From positions 233,463 to 297,462 of the forward strand of contig CAVZTX010000021.1 in NCBI GenBank assembly GCA_963778375.1: a DNA stretch of 64,000 nt, read 5' to 3'. Each line of letters opens with the position of its first letter. Position 1 is the first letter of the stretch. This DNA is from CAVZTX01 sp963778375. GTDB taxonomy: Bacteria; Chloroflexota; Ktedonobacteria; Ktedonobacterales; Ktedonobacteraceae. Below are positions 1 to 9,766 of this stretch, in pieces. Position numbers and translations under genes: made by a program. The notes beneath the pieces were generated by a model. That model did no database searches. It had not been told where the DNA came from and saw only the letters and a program-made list of their open reading frames with translations.

Positions 1-473
1 CAAATCGGGGTACGGCCTTCCACCATCTACCAATTACGTTGATGGGTTAGCAGGGTTACGACGGGAGCTGGCACTGCTGGGAACTCGCCAGCCGGCGCAC
101 CGGCTTGGGCGTGCGGTGATGGGCCAAGCGGGCGATGCGGCCGTACTCGTGCTGACCCATGCCTATCGGTCCTTTGTTGAGGAGCATCCCGGCCTCTACG
201 CGGCCACAGTGCTGGATGCCGACCGACGGTGCGCTTGTGGCCGCCCAAAGCGAACTCATCGAGATCGCGACGCGAACGCTCTCAGCGTACCACCTGACTG
301 GTGAAGATGCTGACCATGCGGTATGCATGCTGCGCAGCGTCGTCCACGGCTTCGCCACGCTTGAGCGTGATGGCGGCTTCGGATCCTTCCTGAATCTCAA
401 TGAGAACTTTCGCCGGTTGCTCCAGATCTTCATCGCTGGTCTGCGCCAGCCGACTGTGACTGCCGCGCAGTAA
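1..473 (+). pseudogene. TetR/AcrR regulator remnant with WHG C-terminal domain, two frameshifts, cut by left edge
   Basis: Three successive + frames read as one TetR protein. Bases 1-33 give the end of the HTH (RPSTIYQ). The next frame gives YVDGLAGLRREL and AHRLGRAVMGQAGDAAVLVLTHAYRSF in sequence. The third frame, from about base 225 to the TAA at 471-473, gives the typical WHG-domain tail with VHGFATLE and GGFG. The shifts fall near 33-36 (an extra T in caatta restores YQYVDGL when removed) and near 221-228. The start lies outside the window. With two indels it cannot make a full regulator unless both are sequencing errors. The domain assignment comes from the residue pattern of the TetR_C_33 family. 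Confidence 0.75.
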
Positions 474-714
474 CATGCTACAACAGATGGTTAGGCCTGG
501 GCGTCTGCATGGCACAAGTCGTTTTGCGGGACATGCGGGCATTGAAGAGCGGCTCTTGCCTCAAAAAAGGGATTGGACGCCCACAGAATTATCAAAATTC
601 CGACACCTCATTCCCAAGACACCATGCGCTCTCCAGCGCATCACCTGGTATGAAACCGAGGAAGATATGGTAGGGTTTCCTTTCTCGCTGGGAGTTCTAG
701 ATAAAATGTACACA

Positions 715-3523
715 TTATGCGGACTGTTCTTCTTCAATCCTCATTCGTTCAGAAAGATCTAAGCGGAACAGACCATACGGGGTCACGTGGCTATAGATCA
801 GCGGTGTGAGTGCTCGAAAGTCCTCTTTCTTCATCTGCTGGAACTGCTTGGGTTCCGCTAACACGCGCTGAATCAGTAAGGTATTCACATAGACCAGGCA
901 AATTTGTAGGAGGTGGAGCGATAACGCGGCCAGCTCTTGCTCATCGAGGCGATTGGTGGCAAAATCCCCACTGTGTCCGTAAAAGATGAAGCTATTGGCA
1001 GAGTTCCAGTTCTCAATGACGTTCAGACCCTCATGTATCTCCCGGCGCAGGGCTTCTGATTGTAAGTACTGACAGAGGAAAATCGTTTTGATGGCCCGGC
1101 CGAGCTCGGCAAAGGCCCGATAGGTGGGATGTTGCAATTCCGTTTGGGTAAACCGGCGTAAGATCGCCTCCGTCTCGGCGGTTCCGAGCCGCAGGGCCGT
1201 CGCGTATTTGATCATCTGGTCGTACTGTTCCTTGATCAGGTCCCAGTCGATGGGGCGTGTGAGAATGAGCTGCAGATTGGGATAGGCGTCCGGGTCCCCG
1301 CTCACGGGGTGAGCGAGCTTCTGGGCATAGATGTTTTTGAGGCGGGGCATAAGCTGAAAACCCAATAGATGACAGAATCCGAAGGCCACCTCGTTCTGCC
1401 CATGCGTATCAACAAACTGCTTTTCGACCTTCATCTGGGTACAGTGCCGCAGCACGCCTTTGATCATCGCCGCTACCTCGGAAGACGAACAGGTCTTGAG
1501 CTGCGAGTAGGTACAGGTGGCATACTTTTCGACGTGCCAGTATATCATGACTCCTTTGCCTCCATACCGTAAATGCCACTCGGTCATCAAGTTCTGATCC
1601 CAGGCCCCGAACTGTGTGGAGTCAGAGGCACAGGTGGTCGTGCCTTCTCCCCAGATGTCAAGCGTTTTTGTAGGATCTCCCGCTCAAGGACCTCACGGAC
1701 CGCAGGGCTTTTGAAGTGCTTCGTGAAGCCGATGCGCAGCTCCGCCTCCTTGAGAATATCCAACAGCGAGGTCACGCCCCAGCGTTTGGTGATTTCGGCC
1801 TTGAGGCGGCGCAGGTTCTGCGGCTCCGGTTGGGGGGCCAGCGGGGTCAGGCTGATCCAGCCGCCCTTCTTATCGAGGATGCGCACCTGGGAGGAGAGCT
1901 TCGGCAGAGCCCGGTCAAATGAGGTCAACGCCTCGATCATCTGCTGGCGCAAGGTGTTAATAAACTCCTCTGCCTTTTCAGGCTGTCCTAATGCTTGGTA
2001 GTACTCCGTGCGTTTGTCGTCGAAGTCCTTGGGCAAGTCATCATCGGGGTTGCGGTATTTATTGGCCCCAACGACCCACAATTCGCGACAACGCAGCTTC
2101 TCCTGGAGCGCATCCAGCACACAGAGTTCGTAGTTGACCCGATTAATGCGCTGCTCTCCCTCCTTATCTTTTTCCAGCACCAGGTCGCGCCACATCGGAC
2201 GAACCACCCCGACAATGGGAACCGTTTCGTCAACAGGGTAATAGACGCCGGGAGTCCCCGCATAGCGTTTGACCAGGACGAGCGCATCGGCAACAGGTCG
2301 ATGTGCCGTGTTGTTGGAACGCACATCGAGCATGTTGACTAAAAGCGGCACCATACGCCGATAATGATCGCGATAGAAGGCGCGCATGCGCTGGTAGACC
2401 TGCTCATGATACTCTCCCTTCGCCTGATATTCTTTGAGGATGGCTTTACATTGCTCTTCGCTCATGACGGGATAAATGCCTGCCCGAATGGTCTTCTCTG
2501 TTCCTGCCAGGGCTGCTTCAGCGACTTGGCGGAGCAACCGCTGCTTGCCCTCAACGGTTTGGATCTCGTCCAGATACTGCTTCTTGACGTGCTTTTCGGC
2601 CTTGGCCCCGATGCGGCGGATGACCAGCAGCAGGAGATCGACCAGGCTATCGGTCACTTCTCCCAGTCATTGCTGGCAAAAGGCTGCCAGCAGCGTGTAG
2701 CGTGTCGCATCAGGGTGGCGGCGCAATTCATAGAGCGTTCCCGGTAGAGCGTCACCACTTTGGGGGAGACCTGTTCAAAGAGGTCGGCGGGGAGAGCGAG
2801 CTGCAAGAGCACGCGCAGCTTGTCAATTTCATGTAGCACGCTTTCCAACCCGACCGCCCCAGGACTGATTTTCAAGTCCTGCCAGGTGATGGGAGTCCGA
2901 AGTGCTTCCGCCACGGCGCGTGGCAGCTCATCATCCTGGACTTGTTCTTCCTCTTCGGCGACAGCAACACTCCGTGCGAGCAAGTCATCAAGCAAGCTGC
3001 AGGTTGAGGGAGGAAGGCGCTGCAGGGTCTCAGCAAACAGCTGCTGCTCGTAGGTGTGACAGCCGGAGCGAATCAGCCGTTCGATGCGGTCGGTTGTCGG
3101 TGGCTCGATCTTGAGTTCGCGAAAGCGTGTGGTCACAATCACCTTGAGATGTTCCAGGTGTTGATCAGAGGCAAGGATGTGGGTGACGAGCCAACTCGTC
3201 ATCTCCTCGGTATCGAGGTTGGTGGCTTCCCGAAACGCGAGGTGCTCGCGAATTTGTGTCCGGTGCCCTTTCACCGTGCGCCCTTCCCCGTCGTACTGGG
3301 CATACAGGGCCGCATCGAGCTTGAGTTGATGCGCCACATAGTCCACCACGGACCGGGGAATGTCATGCTTGGCGGGAGGAAAACGCCCCTCATACTGGAA
3401 GCATTTGAGCAGGAGCGCGCAGCCAAGACGAGTCGGGCCCGTCTTATTGGCAAGGAATTCCAGATCCTCGGGAACCAGAGTAAAGTGTTCAATCAGTTCT
3501 TCGATGTCCCATTGACGTTTCAT
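715..3523 (-). pseudogene. tnpA: Tn3-family transposase (DUF4158 type), decayed
   Basis: Three consecutive minus-strand reading frames together cover almost a full Tn3-family TnpA. 3523-2654 carries the N-terminal DUF4158 region, 2657-1587 the middle region, and 1590-715 the DDE region with KQFVDTHGQNEVAF and NVIENWNSAN. Lesions: a one-base shift near 2730 (the other frame reads YELRRHPDATRYTLLAAFC); an in-frame TGA at 2669-2667; and near 1655-1662 a missing stretch of roughly 55-60 codons plus a shift, after which the other frame reads IWGEGTTTCASDSTQFGAWD. The DDE residues survive but the protein cannot be made whole. No terminal inverted repeats or resolvase gene were found, so the element ends are unknown. 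Confidence 0.9.
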
Positions 3524-3918
3524 TGGCCTTCATCTCTCCAGTTCTTCTTTCTATCTAAGGAAGGGGAAGCACATACGCTGCTGGTATCATCTTTCGTCTG
3601 TCAACGTGTGCTCCCGCTTGGCTCTCTTCACAGCAAACGTGAAAGATGCTCAAGAAACGAGGAAAGAGAGGACTTTTATGCTAGAGATTGGTGAAAACAT
3701 ATCCTGGAGAAAGAGGGGCAGAGAGGCGAACTCGCGGCAGAAAACATCTTCTGCTGCGAGTTTTCTGCTACGAGTCAGTCTAGCAGGGAAAGCGGGAAAA
3801 GGCAAGTGGGAAGCAGCTTATAGGAGAATTTGGTTAGGTGATGGAGAAAGCAAGCGGACAGCTACATTGCACTTCATGTCAGCTTCGCGCATATTGCCCC
3901 TAATTACAACGAGAACGG
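3524..3918. other. Non-coding interval between transposase remnant and dehydratase
   Basis: No convincing gene. An open + frame from 3606 continues far into the antisense of the dehydratase, has no recognisable domain, and is treated as chance. The only structure seen is the hairpin at 3731-3764. Confidence 0.6.
3731..3764 (+). terminator. Terminator-like hairpin without an obvious upstream gene
   Basis: CTCGCGGCAGAA (3731-3742) pairs with TTCTGCTGCGAG (3749-3760) across a six-base loop with one G-T pair, and TTTT follows. Orientation is +, yet the genes on both sides are on the minus strand. It may therefore be a leftover of a lost + gene. Confidence 0.4.
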
Positions 3919-4890
3919 CTATTGCTCTAAAAGCGCCTGCGCATATACAGCAGGATCGACGTTCCCTCCGCTCGCAATGCAGCACACCTGCTTTCCTTGA
4001 AATCGCTCAGACTGCGTTAGCAACGCACCCAGGGAAAGTGCACCAGTCGGTTCAACCTTCAAGTTGACATAATAAAAGTAGTCTCGCAGAGCAGCCAGCG
4101 TTAGGTCGTCAGGCACTTCAATAATATCGGCAATTCCACTCTGTAATATCTCCCAATTGAGCGCACCAAGACTTACTGTACGCGCTCCATCTGCTATAGT
4201 AGGCGGCTCGTGCTCATTGAGCACCAAACGACCACTATGCAAAGAACGCGCGGCATCATTTCCGGGGAGTGGTTCCGCGCCAATAATTTCTGTACGCGCC
4301 TTCAGGTGATCGCGTGCCAAAACTAGCCCTGAACTGAGACCGCCCCCACCAACAGGTACCACAACTACGTCGAAATCAGCCGCACTCAGAATTTCCTTGC
4401 CAAGGGTGGAGTTTCCCACAACAACGCGAAAGTCGTCGTAGGCCTGCGCATAGAATGCCCCAGGTTGTTCCGCCAGCAGTTGTTGCACACGGTCCGCCCG
4501 GCTGATTTCTCGTACGTCGATCAAATCCACGATCCCACCATACGACTGCACAGCCGCAATTTTAACCTGGGCCGAAGTATTCGGCATGACCACAGTACAC
4601 GTTTTACCCAACAGTTTGCTAGCATAAGCCACCGCCTGCCCAAAATTCCCCGACGAAGCCGTAACAATCCGCTCCTCTGGAATACTGGAAAGTAAGTTAT
4701 AGGCAGCCCGAAATTTAAAGCTGCCCGTATACTGAAACGTCTCACTTGCTATCGTAATATCACAACCCAATTGCGCAGAAAGTATCGGGCTTGGTAGGAG
4801 CAGGGTAGGGCGCATGTAGCGCGGCAAGCTTTCCCATACAGAGGTAATATAATTATCAGTAAGCTGCGGGGCAGTAGAATAGTTTGGCAT
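3919..4890 (-). CDS. PLP-dependent threonine/serine dehydratase-like enzyme
   Basis: Fold-type II PLP enzyme of 323 aa. The Schiff-base lysine is K59 in TGSFKFRAA, and the phosphate-binding glycine loop is VPVGGGGLSSG near residue 170. ASSGNFGQAVA is the substrate loop. There is no C-terminal ACT domain, so it is a short catabolic or serine-racemase-like form rather than feedback-regulated IlvA. The expected activity is deamination of L-threonine or L-serine to 2-oxoacids, but the sequence does not separate dehydratase from racemase. The ATG at 4890 is preferred over an upstream in-frame start at 4956 because GGAG lies seven bases before it. Its nearest neighbour downstream is the transposon remnant. 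No operon partner is evident. Confidence 0.8.
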   Translation of the reverse strand: MPNYSTAPQLTDNYITSVWESLPRYMRPTLLLPSPILSAQLGCDITIASETFQYTGSFKFRAAYNLLSSIPEERIVTASSGNFGQAVAYASKLLGKTCTVVMPNTSAQVKIAAVQSYGGIVDLIDVREISRADRVQQLLAEQPGAFYAQAYDDFRVVVGNSTLGKEILSAADFDVVVVPVGGGGLSSGLVLARDHLKARTEIIGAEPLPGNDAARSLHSGRLVLNEHEPPTIADGARTVSLGALNWEILQSGIADIIEVPDDLTLAALRDYFYYVNLKVEPTGALSLGALLTQSERFQGKQVCCIASGGNVDPAVYAQALLEQ

Positions 4891-4989
4891 GGCACAACTC
4901 CAGATCTTCGTATCAACGATAATGCTACCCAGAATTGTACCATGCCAATGGAACATCAGATCCGATTTATTTGCCGAAATAGGCCGTTA

Positions 4990-6393
4990 CTATTCACCGG
5001 CTCCCGGCTGTAACTCACCTTCGTCAGCAGGATTAAGCCCAACGGCCAAATCAGCAGTAACCGCCTCTTCAGGCTGTGGATTGCGTTCCCGCAAAATCTG
5101 GTAAAGAATAATGGAGCCGAACGTCGCTACACCAATGCCGCCAATCGTAAAGTTGCCAATCGTTAAGCCGAAACTGACATCGCGAACGGCTATCATACCG
5201 GCCCCTACTGTCAGCGCCACCGCGGCCGTGATCAGGTTACGGCTCTTGGAGAAGTCCACGTTATTTTGTATCCAGATGCGCCCACCCGTGACAGCAATTA
5301 AGCCAAAGAGAACTACAGCAAGCCCTCCGATAACACCCGAAGGAATGGTCGCGATCAACGCGCCGAATTTCGGGCAGAAACCTAGAAGAATAGCAACACC
5401 AGCCGCTATAAGGAAGTTGAGCGTGGAGTAGATGCGCGTCACCGCCATCACGCCGATATTCTCAGCATACGTCGTTACACCTGTTCCACCTCCAAATCCT
5501 GCAACCATTGTCGCTATCGCATCACCCATGAAGGCGCGTCCAAGGTATCTATCAAGATTGCGCCCCGTCATCGCAGCTACCGCTTTGACGTGGCCTGTGT
5601 TCTCTGCCACAAGGATGATCGCGACGGGTGCGATCAGGCTAATAGCATTGCCATTAAAGGTAGGTGCTGTGAAATGCGGCAGACCAATCCACGCTGCATT
5701 TGCCACGCCACTGAAGTTAATCGCTTTTCCCAGTCCAAAACCGTTGGCAAAGATCAAGTAGGCAAGATAGCCAATAATGCCACCAATTAGGATGGGCAGA
5801 CGACGTAACGACCCGGGAGTATAGACGGCCACTGCCGCAACGGCGAGCACGGTTACGATTGCCATCCACGCGTCAAAACCGCTCCCACTTGCATCGTTGA
5901 TTGCCACGGGCGCAAGGTTGAGACCAATGACCATCACAACTGCCCCTGTCACAACCGGAGGCATCAAGAACTCTATCCATCTTGATCCGGTAAACATGAC
6001 AATGAGCGCAATGATAGCGTAGACCACACCGCAGGCGATAATGCCTCCTAGCGCTACTCCAATATTCGGGTTTAACCCAACACCCGAAAAGTGTGTAGCA
6101 GCAAGGATGACCGCGATGAAGGAAAAGCTTGAACCAAGATAGCTAGGTACACGTCCGCCCACAATGAGGAAGAAGATGAGCGTACCGATACCGGAGAAGA
6201 AAATTGCTGTGTTGGGATCAAATCCCATAATGATAGGTGCAAGAACGGTAGAGCCAAACATTGCCAGCACGTGTTGTAGGCCGATAAAAATGGTTTGTCC
6301 CCAGGGAAGTCGCTCATCGGGAGCTATGACACCTTCTCTTTTGACTGTCCAACCCGTGAAGTATCCCTGTCTTTCGGCTGTCCTAATTGCCAT
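4990..6393 (-). CDS. uraA: Uracil/xanthine permease (NCS2 family)
   Basis: Polytopic membrane protein of 467 aa with about 14 hydrophobic segments. NCS2 signatures are present: GLQHVLAMFGSTVLAPIIMG near the N-terminus, VAENTGHVKA in the middle (substrate Glu of the UraA type) and TTYAENIGVMA (second conserved Glu). It probably imports uracil by proton symport, and the specificity call (uracil over xanthine) is family-level inference. The start at 6393 is chosen because AAGGAGG precedes it. An upstream in-frame extension of 45 residues has no such site. It is transcribed away from kal, and the two share a 288-bp intergenic region in which no clear operator was seen. Confidence 0.85.
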   Translation of the reverse strand: MAIRTAERQGYFTGWTVKREGVIAPDERLPWGQTIFIGLQHVLAMFGSTVLAPIIMGFDPNTAIFFSGIGTLIFFLIVGGRVPSYLGSSFSFIAVILAATHFSGVGLNPNIGVALGGIIACGVVYAIIALIVMFTGSRWIEFLMPPVVTGAVVMVIGLNLAPVAINDASGSGFDAWMAIVTVLAVAAVAVYTPGSLRRLPILIGGIIGYLAYLIFANGFGLGKAINFSGVANAAWIGLPHFTAPTFNGNAISLIAPVAIILVAENTGHVKAVAAMTGRNLDRYLGRAFMGDAIATMVAGFGGGTGVTTYAENIGVMAVTRIYSTLNFLIAAGVAILLGFCPKFGALIATIPSGVIGGLAVVLFGLIAVTGGRIWIQNNVDFSKSRNLITAAVALTVGAGMIAVRDVSFGLTIGNFTIGGIGVATFGSIILYQILRERNPQPEEAVTADLAVGLNPADEGELQPGAGE

Positions 6394-6681
6394 GCAAAAT
6401 CCTCCTTGATGAAACTGGATAAAAGATAAAATAGATGTACATGGAAATGAACAGAATAAGCTCTTTCGCACCTCCTCTCTACATGTTAGAAGAATGCCGC
6501 GAGTAAAGGATGAGTGGATTATTTCCAATTATAACATGAGCTTCTGTGAATGTCGAGAATTTAAAATGAACCCCATCTATGCATTGTTCTTCTGGTACCT
6601 CATCTTGCTTTTCTCCTGGTATTGATGCATACTTACGTCATATCCAACTTCGACTCTGCGCTTCCCTAAAAGGAAATTCTG

Positions 6682-7089
6682 ATGTCAACCGAAATCACCG
6701 CTAAAATACGCGTACGACTAAGCGCCAGCGATGCTCATTATGGAGGCCAACTGGTGAATGGAGCGCACATGCTTTCTCTCTTTGGCGATGTCGCAACCGA
6801 GCTTGCGATTATCTGCGATGGAGATGAAGGGCTGCTGGTCGCCTATGAAAACGTCGAATTCCTGGCTCCCATCTTCGCCGGAGATTTCGTGGAAGTAGTC
6901 GGTCGTGTCACTCGCATAGGACGCACCTCCCGCCGCATGGAATTTGAAGCTCGCAAAGTCATCACAGCACGCCGGGACATTAGCGATTCCGCCGCCGATG
7001 TACTCGAACAGCCCATTCTGATTGGCCGAGCCATCGGTACCACAGTCGTGAAAGCCGACAGGCAACGCAAAACTCGCACAGCAGAATGA
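6682..7089 (+). CDS. kal: 3-aminobutyryl-CoA ammonia-lyase (hotdog fold)
   Basis: A 135-aa hotdog-fold protein. Its conserved stretches SASDAHYGG, LFGDVATELAI, DGDEGLL, VEFLAPIFAGD and SDSAADVLEQPI match, from memory of the family, the lysine-fermentation enzyme Kal. Kal removes ammonia from L-3-aminobutyryl-CoA to give crotonyl-CoA. Usual Kal length is close to 130 aa. AAGGAAA lies before the ATG. Kal is normally clustered with kdd, kce and kamA-E. Here kdd and kamB lie about 15-18 kb away on the other strand, which supports the assignment. A TetR gene follows in the same direction 120 bp downstream. A general acyl-CoA thioesterase is the alternative. Confidence 0.8.
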   Translation: MSTEITAKIRVRLSASDAHYGGQLVNGAHMLSLFGDVATELAIICDGDEGLLVAYENVEFLAPIFAGDFVEVVGRVTRIGRTSRRMEFEARKVITARRDISDSAADVLEQPILIGRAIGTTVVKADRQRKTRTAE

Positions 7090-7130
7090 ACTCCATGCTA
7101 GGGTGAATTAAAAATTGGGCTTTTGCATGA

Positions 7131-7165
7131 GTACAACCGTCACTAGTGTGACTACTGTCACTTTC
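7131..7165. promoter_or_regulatory. Candidate operator and 9-bp periodic repeat ahead of tetR
   Basis: Three 9-mers run in register: GTCACTAGT, GTGACTACT and GTCACTTTC (7139-7165). GTCAC/GTGAC form an inverted pair (7139-7152). The block GTACAACCGTCACTAGTG at 7131-7148 recurs with two extra bases at 22240-22221 on the other strand. It lies about 60 bp before the TetR start, where an autoregulatory operator is expected. The role is inferred. Confidence 0.45.
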
Positions 7166-7209
7166 CTTTAACTGAGAGAAAGTATATCGACAGAAAAGAG
7201 GACACCGAT

Positions 7210-7830
7210 ATGCAGCCTGAGAGCCGTTCAGTGCGAGATAAAGTTCTATCTGCCGCGGTGCAGTTGTTTGCGGAATATGGCTACCATGCCGCGCCATTGC
7301 GCGATATCGCACACATAGCCGGGATTCAAGCAGCAAGTATCTATTACCACTATGCGAATAAGCAGGCCCTGCTGGTGGAAATTATGGAAACCTACATGCG
7401 CCAATTAAACTCGAATCTGGAACGTATTTTGCGTAAGCAGACAAGTCCAGTAGAGCGTCTTCATGAAGCAGTTGCTAACCATATTCGTCTCCACACCACC
7501 TATAAAGCGGAGTTTTTTATCATTGATACAGAAATTCGGGCGCTCGAGGGCGAGAATCGCCAGTACATTCTTTCAATGCGCGATCAGTATGAGTCCTTAC
7601 TCCAGGAACTACTGCGGGAGGGAATGGAGCAACATGTCTTCCGTCCAGGTGATGTAAAAGTAACCTCATATGCCATCATTGCGATGTGCACGGAAGTGGC
7701 ACAATGGTTTCGACCCAATGGTCGGCTCACCGTTCAGCAAGTGATTGATATCTATACTCAAATGGTTACGCAAGGTCTGCTCCTGTCACAAGCAACTGCT
7801 GAAAAGCAGGGGGAATCAGTGCATACTTAA
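7210..7830 (+). CDS. TetR/AcrR transcriptional regulator
   Basis: A 206-aa TetR-family repressor. The N-terminal HTH covers about residues 10-55 (LFAEYGYHAAPLRDIAHIAG, then ASIYYHYANKQAL). It is followed by an all-helical ligand domain resembling the KstR2/FadR-type TetR_C group, which often senses acyl-CoA thioesters. With kal just upstream, an acyl-CoA-responsive role in lysine or fatty-acid catabolism is a reasonable guess but not shown. The 3-prime end overlaps the convergent dehydrogenase gene by 65 bp. A candidate operator precedes it at 7131-7165. Confidence 0.85.
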   Translation: MQPESRSVRDKVLSAAVQLFAEYGYHAAPLRDIAHIAGIQAASIYYHYANKQALLVEIMETYMRQLNSNLERILRKQTSPVERLHEAVANHIRLHTTYKAEFFIIDTEIRALEGENRQYILSMRDQYESLLQELLREGMEQHVFRPGDVKVTSYAIIAMCTEVAQWFRPNGRLTVQQVIDIYTQMVTQGLLLSQATAEKQGESVHT

Positions 7831-8842
7831 CGCCCCGTTTATGCAATAAGAGATCGAATACCTTCAGTGTAGCTGCCAGAGGAACACGTGCAGTTATCAA
7901 TGCCTCAACATCGATACAATGATTGTTAATCAGATTGAGTGCCTGCGTGAAGTAGGCAGGAGTGTGATGAAAAACGCCCTTCAAGGTCAACTCACTGTAA
8001 TGTAGAGATCGCGTCTCCAGGCTAACCTGCGTTCCTGAAGCGCATCCACCGAAGAAGTTGACCAATCCACCCGGACGCACCATAGAGGTGGCAAGTGCCC
8101 ATGTCTCTGGTGTTCCAACCGCCTCGATGACAACATCAACTCCACGCCTACCATCCGTCTCTTTGCGTACCATCTCACACTGCACTTGCGATTCCATTGT
8201 CCTTACATCGATAACTACGTCCGCGCCAAAGTGCCTTGCAAGAGCCAAACGTTCTTCTCCATGTCCGGTAATGATCACACGAGCGCCCCGTAACTTCGCT
8301 GCCGCTGCCAGTAATAGTCCCAGTGGGCCAGACCCTAGAATTGCAATGGTATCTCCTTCAGCAATCGCGCTGGCATCTATACCATGTAAAGCGCAGGCTA
8401 AAGGTTCGGTCAGGGCTGCTGCTACAAATGAGGTTCCTGGGGCAAGCTGATGCAGGTTCTGTCGCACAATACGTTCAGGGATAAGTAAATATTCGGCATA
8501 AGCTCCATTCAGCAGGAGCAGGTCTTCGCAAAGGCTAAATCGTCCACGTCGGCAATAGAAACACTGCTGACACGGGGCAGAATTTGCAACAACAATCGCA
8601 TCCCCTTCAGTGCATTGAGTGACTCCTGTGCCGTTAGTTGCCACTATTCCGGCGACTTCATGCCCAAAGCCTGCTGGTGTCTGGCGGAAGAGCAATGGAT
8701 GTCCCCGTCGATAAGCTTTCACATCTGTACCACAGGTCGTAGCAGCAGTGACTTGCAGGAGCACTTCTCCCGATCCCGGTTGAGGGATAGGGCGCTCTTC
8801 AAGGCGAATATCCATTGGTCCATAAAACATGACCGCTAGCAT
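7766..8842 (-). CDS. Zinc-dependent medium-chain alcohol/polyol dehydrogenase
   Basis: A 358-aa MDR-superfamily enzyme. The catalytic zinc cysteine is in TTCGTD and the zinc histidine in GFGHEVAG. The structural zinc cysteines are in CQQCFYCRRGRFSLC, and the NAD(P)-binding GSGPLGLLL is near the middle. The pattern fits sorbitol/threonine-type dehydrogenases, but the substrate cannot be named from sequence. It converges on and overlaps the TetR gene by 65 bp. A long perfect hairpin lies just upstream of its start. Confidence 0.85.
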   Translation of the reverse strand: MLAVMFYGPMDIRLEERPIPQPGSGEVLLQVTAATTCGTDVKAYRRGHPLLFRQTPAGFGHEVAGIVATNGTGVTQCTEGDAIVVANSAPCQQCFYCRRGRFSLCEDLLLLNGAYAEYLLIPERIVRQNLHQLAPGTSFVAAALTEPLACALHGIDASAIAEGDTIAILGSGPLGLLLAAAAKLRGARVIITGHGEERLALARHFGADVVIDVRTMESQVQCEMVRKETDGRRGVDVVIEAVGTPETWALATSMVRPGGLVNFFGGCASGTQVSLETRSLHYSELTLKGVFHHTPAYFTQALNLINNHCIDVEALITARVPLAATLKVFDLLLHKRGVKYALIPPAFQQLLVTGADLA

Positions 8843-8872
8843 GCTTGCCCACCTTCTATCTCTTCAATACGT

Positions 8873-8919
8873 ATCAGCCGTCACCCCAGCAACAAGACAT
8901 AGCTGGGGTGACGGCTGAT
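8873..8919. terminator. Perfect 18-bp stem-loop between two minus-strand genes
   Basis: ATCAGCCGTCACCCCAGC (8873-8890) and its exact complement (8902-8919) flank an 11-base loop. It follows the end of the SPW-like gene pair and precedes the dehydrogenase. No T-run follows on either strand, so it is either a U-less terminator or an mRNA-stabilising stem. Confidence 0.55.
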
Positions 8920-8956
8920 ATTGGAATAGTAAGTAATGAATTCGCTACTCGCCTGG

Positions 8957-9241
8957 TTAGCTAGAAGTTACCATCTCATCAGTCGCCTGCTTGGCCTGTG
9001 CCTCACGAATGATATCCCGCAGCGCAAGGCCTGCGTATCCCAGAATGCCAACCAATGACACGACAATCATGATAGTGCCAAGAGTAACGTTGTTGATCGT
9101 CGAGGCAATCCAGTGTGCTCCGGCTGGTTGCGTCGTCATAGCGAATGGTGACATAGCCAACCAGATGCCTGCGAGAAAGAAGAGAAACAATACATAGCTT
9201 GCTACCGGAATGAGTTGCCTCATAAGGTCTCTTGGACGCAT
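8957..9241 (-). CDS. SPW-repeat-like small membrane protein
   Basis: A 94-aa protein with two membrane segments. The core (IWLAMSPFAM, then GAHWIASTINNVTLGTIMIV) matches the pattern of its upstream neighbour (GWLILAPFALGYQ, GADWTSQTVNDFTVG). Both resemble the SPW-repeat family (W-x-x-x-P-F/W, then W/N and G). The function is unknown. The ATG overlaps the stop of the upstream gene by one base (TAATG), so the two are translationally coupled and probably arose by duplication. Confidence 0.7.
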   Translation of the reverse strand: MRPRDLMRQLIPVASYVLFLFFLAGIWLAMSPFAMTTQPAGAHWIASTINNVTLGTIMIVVSLVGILGYAGLALRDIIREAQAKQATDEMVTSS

Positions 9242-9711
9242 TATACTTCCCTCCTATTGACGATTGTTTCAATCGACTGATCAGCCTGTTGATCGGTGCT
9301 ACCTTGGCGACGTGTAGTCAGATCGGCAGCCAGAGCAGCAGCTAACGTCGCTAGCGTGCGATCAAGATCACTTTGATTTGACCCTGGAGTCTGTGGCACT
9401 CCCGTAGGTGATGGGTACGTTACAGGAGCAGTTGTAGTCTGTTGTGACCGCTGTCGCGCTGCAAGCATGCCAGCAGCTCGTAAAGCTCCGAGAAGTGCAA
9501 AGAAAAAGAGCAGAAAGGCTCCTAGGGCAACAACAGCCGCGGGGATACCCACCGTGAAGTCGTTGACCGTCTGACTTGTCCAATCAGCGCCATACCGCTG
9601 ATAGCCAAGTGCGAATGGTGCCAGGATCAACCAACCTCCTGCTAGCAGGAGCAGCAGACTTGCTACCATACCGACGAGGTATTTGCCAATGGCTGGTCGC
9701 GTTGTTCGCAT
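9241..9711 (-). CDS. SPW-repeat-like membrane protein with hydrophilic tail
   Basis: 156 aa with two N-terminal membrane segments carrying the SPW-like core, then a long Gln/Thr-rich cytoplasmic tail from about residue 85. It is a paralogue of the adjacent 94-aa gene. It starts 55 bp after the DHA2 transporter stop on the same strand, so it may be the third gene of a marR-transporter unit. The role is not known. Confidence 0.7.
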   Translation of the reverse strand: MRTTRPAIGKYLVGMVASLLLLLAGGWLILAPFALGYQRYGADWTSQTVNDFTVGIPAAVVALGAFLLFFFALLGALRAAGMLAARQRSQQTTTAPVTYPSPTGVPQTPGSNQSDLDRTLATLAAALAADLTTRRQGSTDQQADQSIETIVNRREV

Positions 9712-9766
9712 GGATGAAACCTCCGTGTTTCTAGTAACATATGCTTATATGCATATGTACGCTACA

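Noticed and set aside
475..762. 95-codon + frame after the TetR remnant
   Set aside because: No domain, no ribosome site, and it overlaps the transposase end.
3606..4067. 153-codon + frame
   Set aside because: Runs antisense into the dehydratase. The first part lies in non-coding DNA with no protein-like composition.
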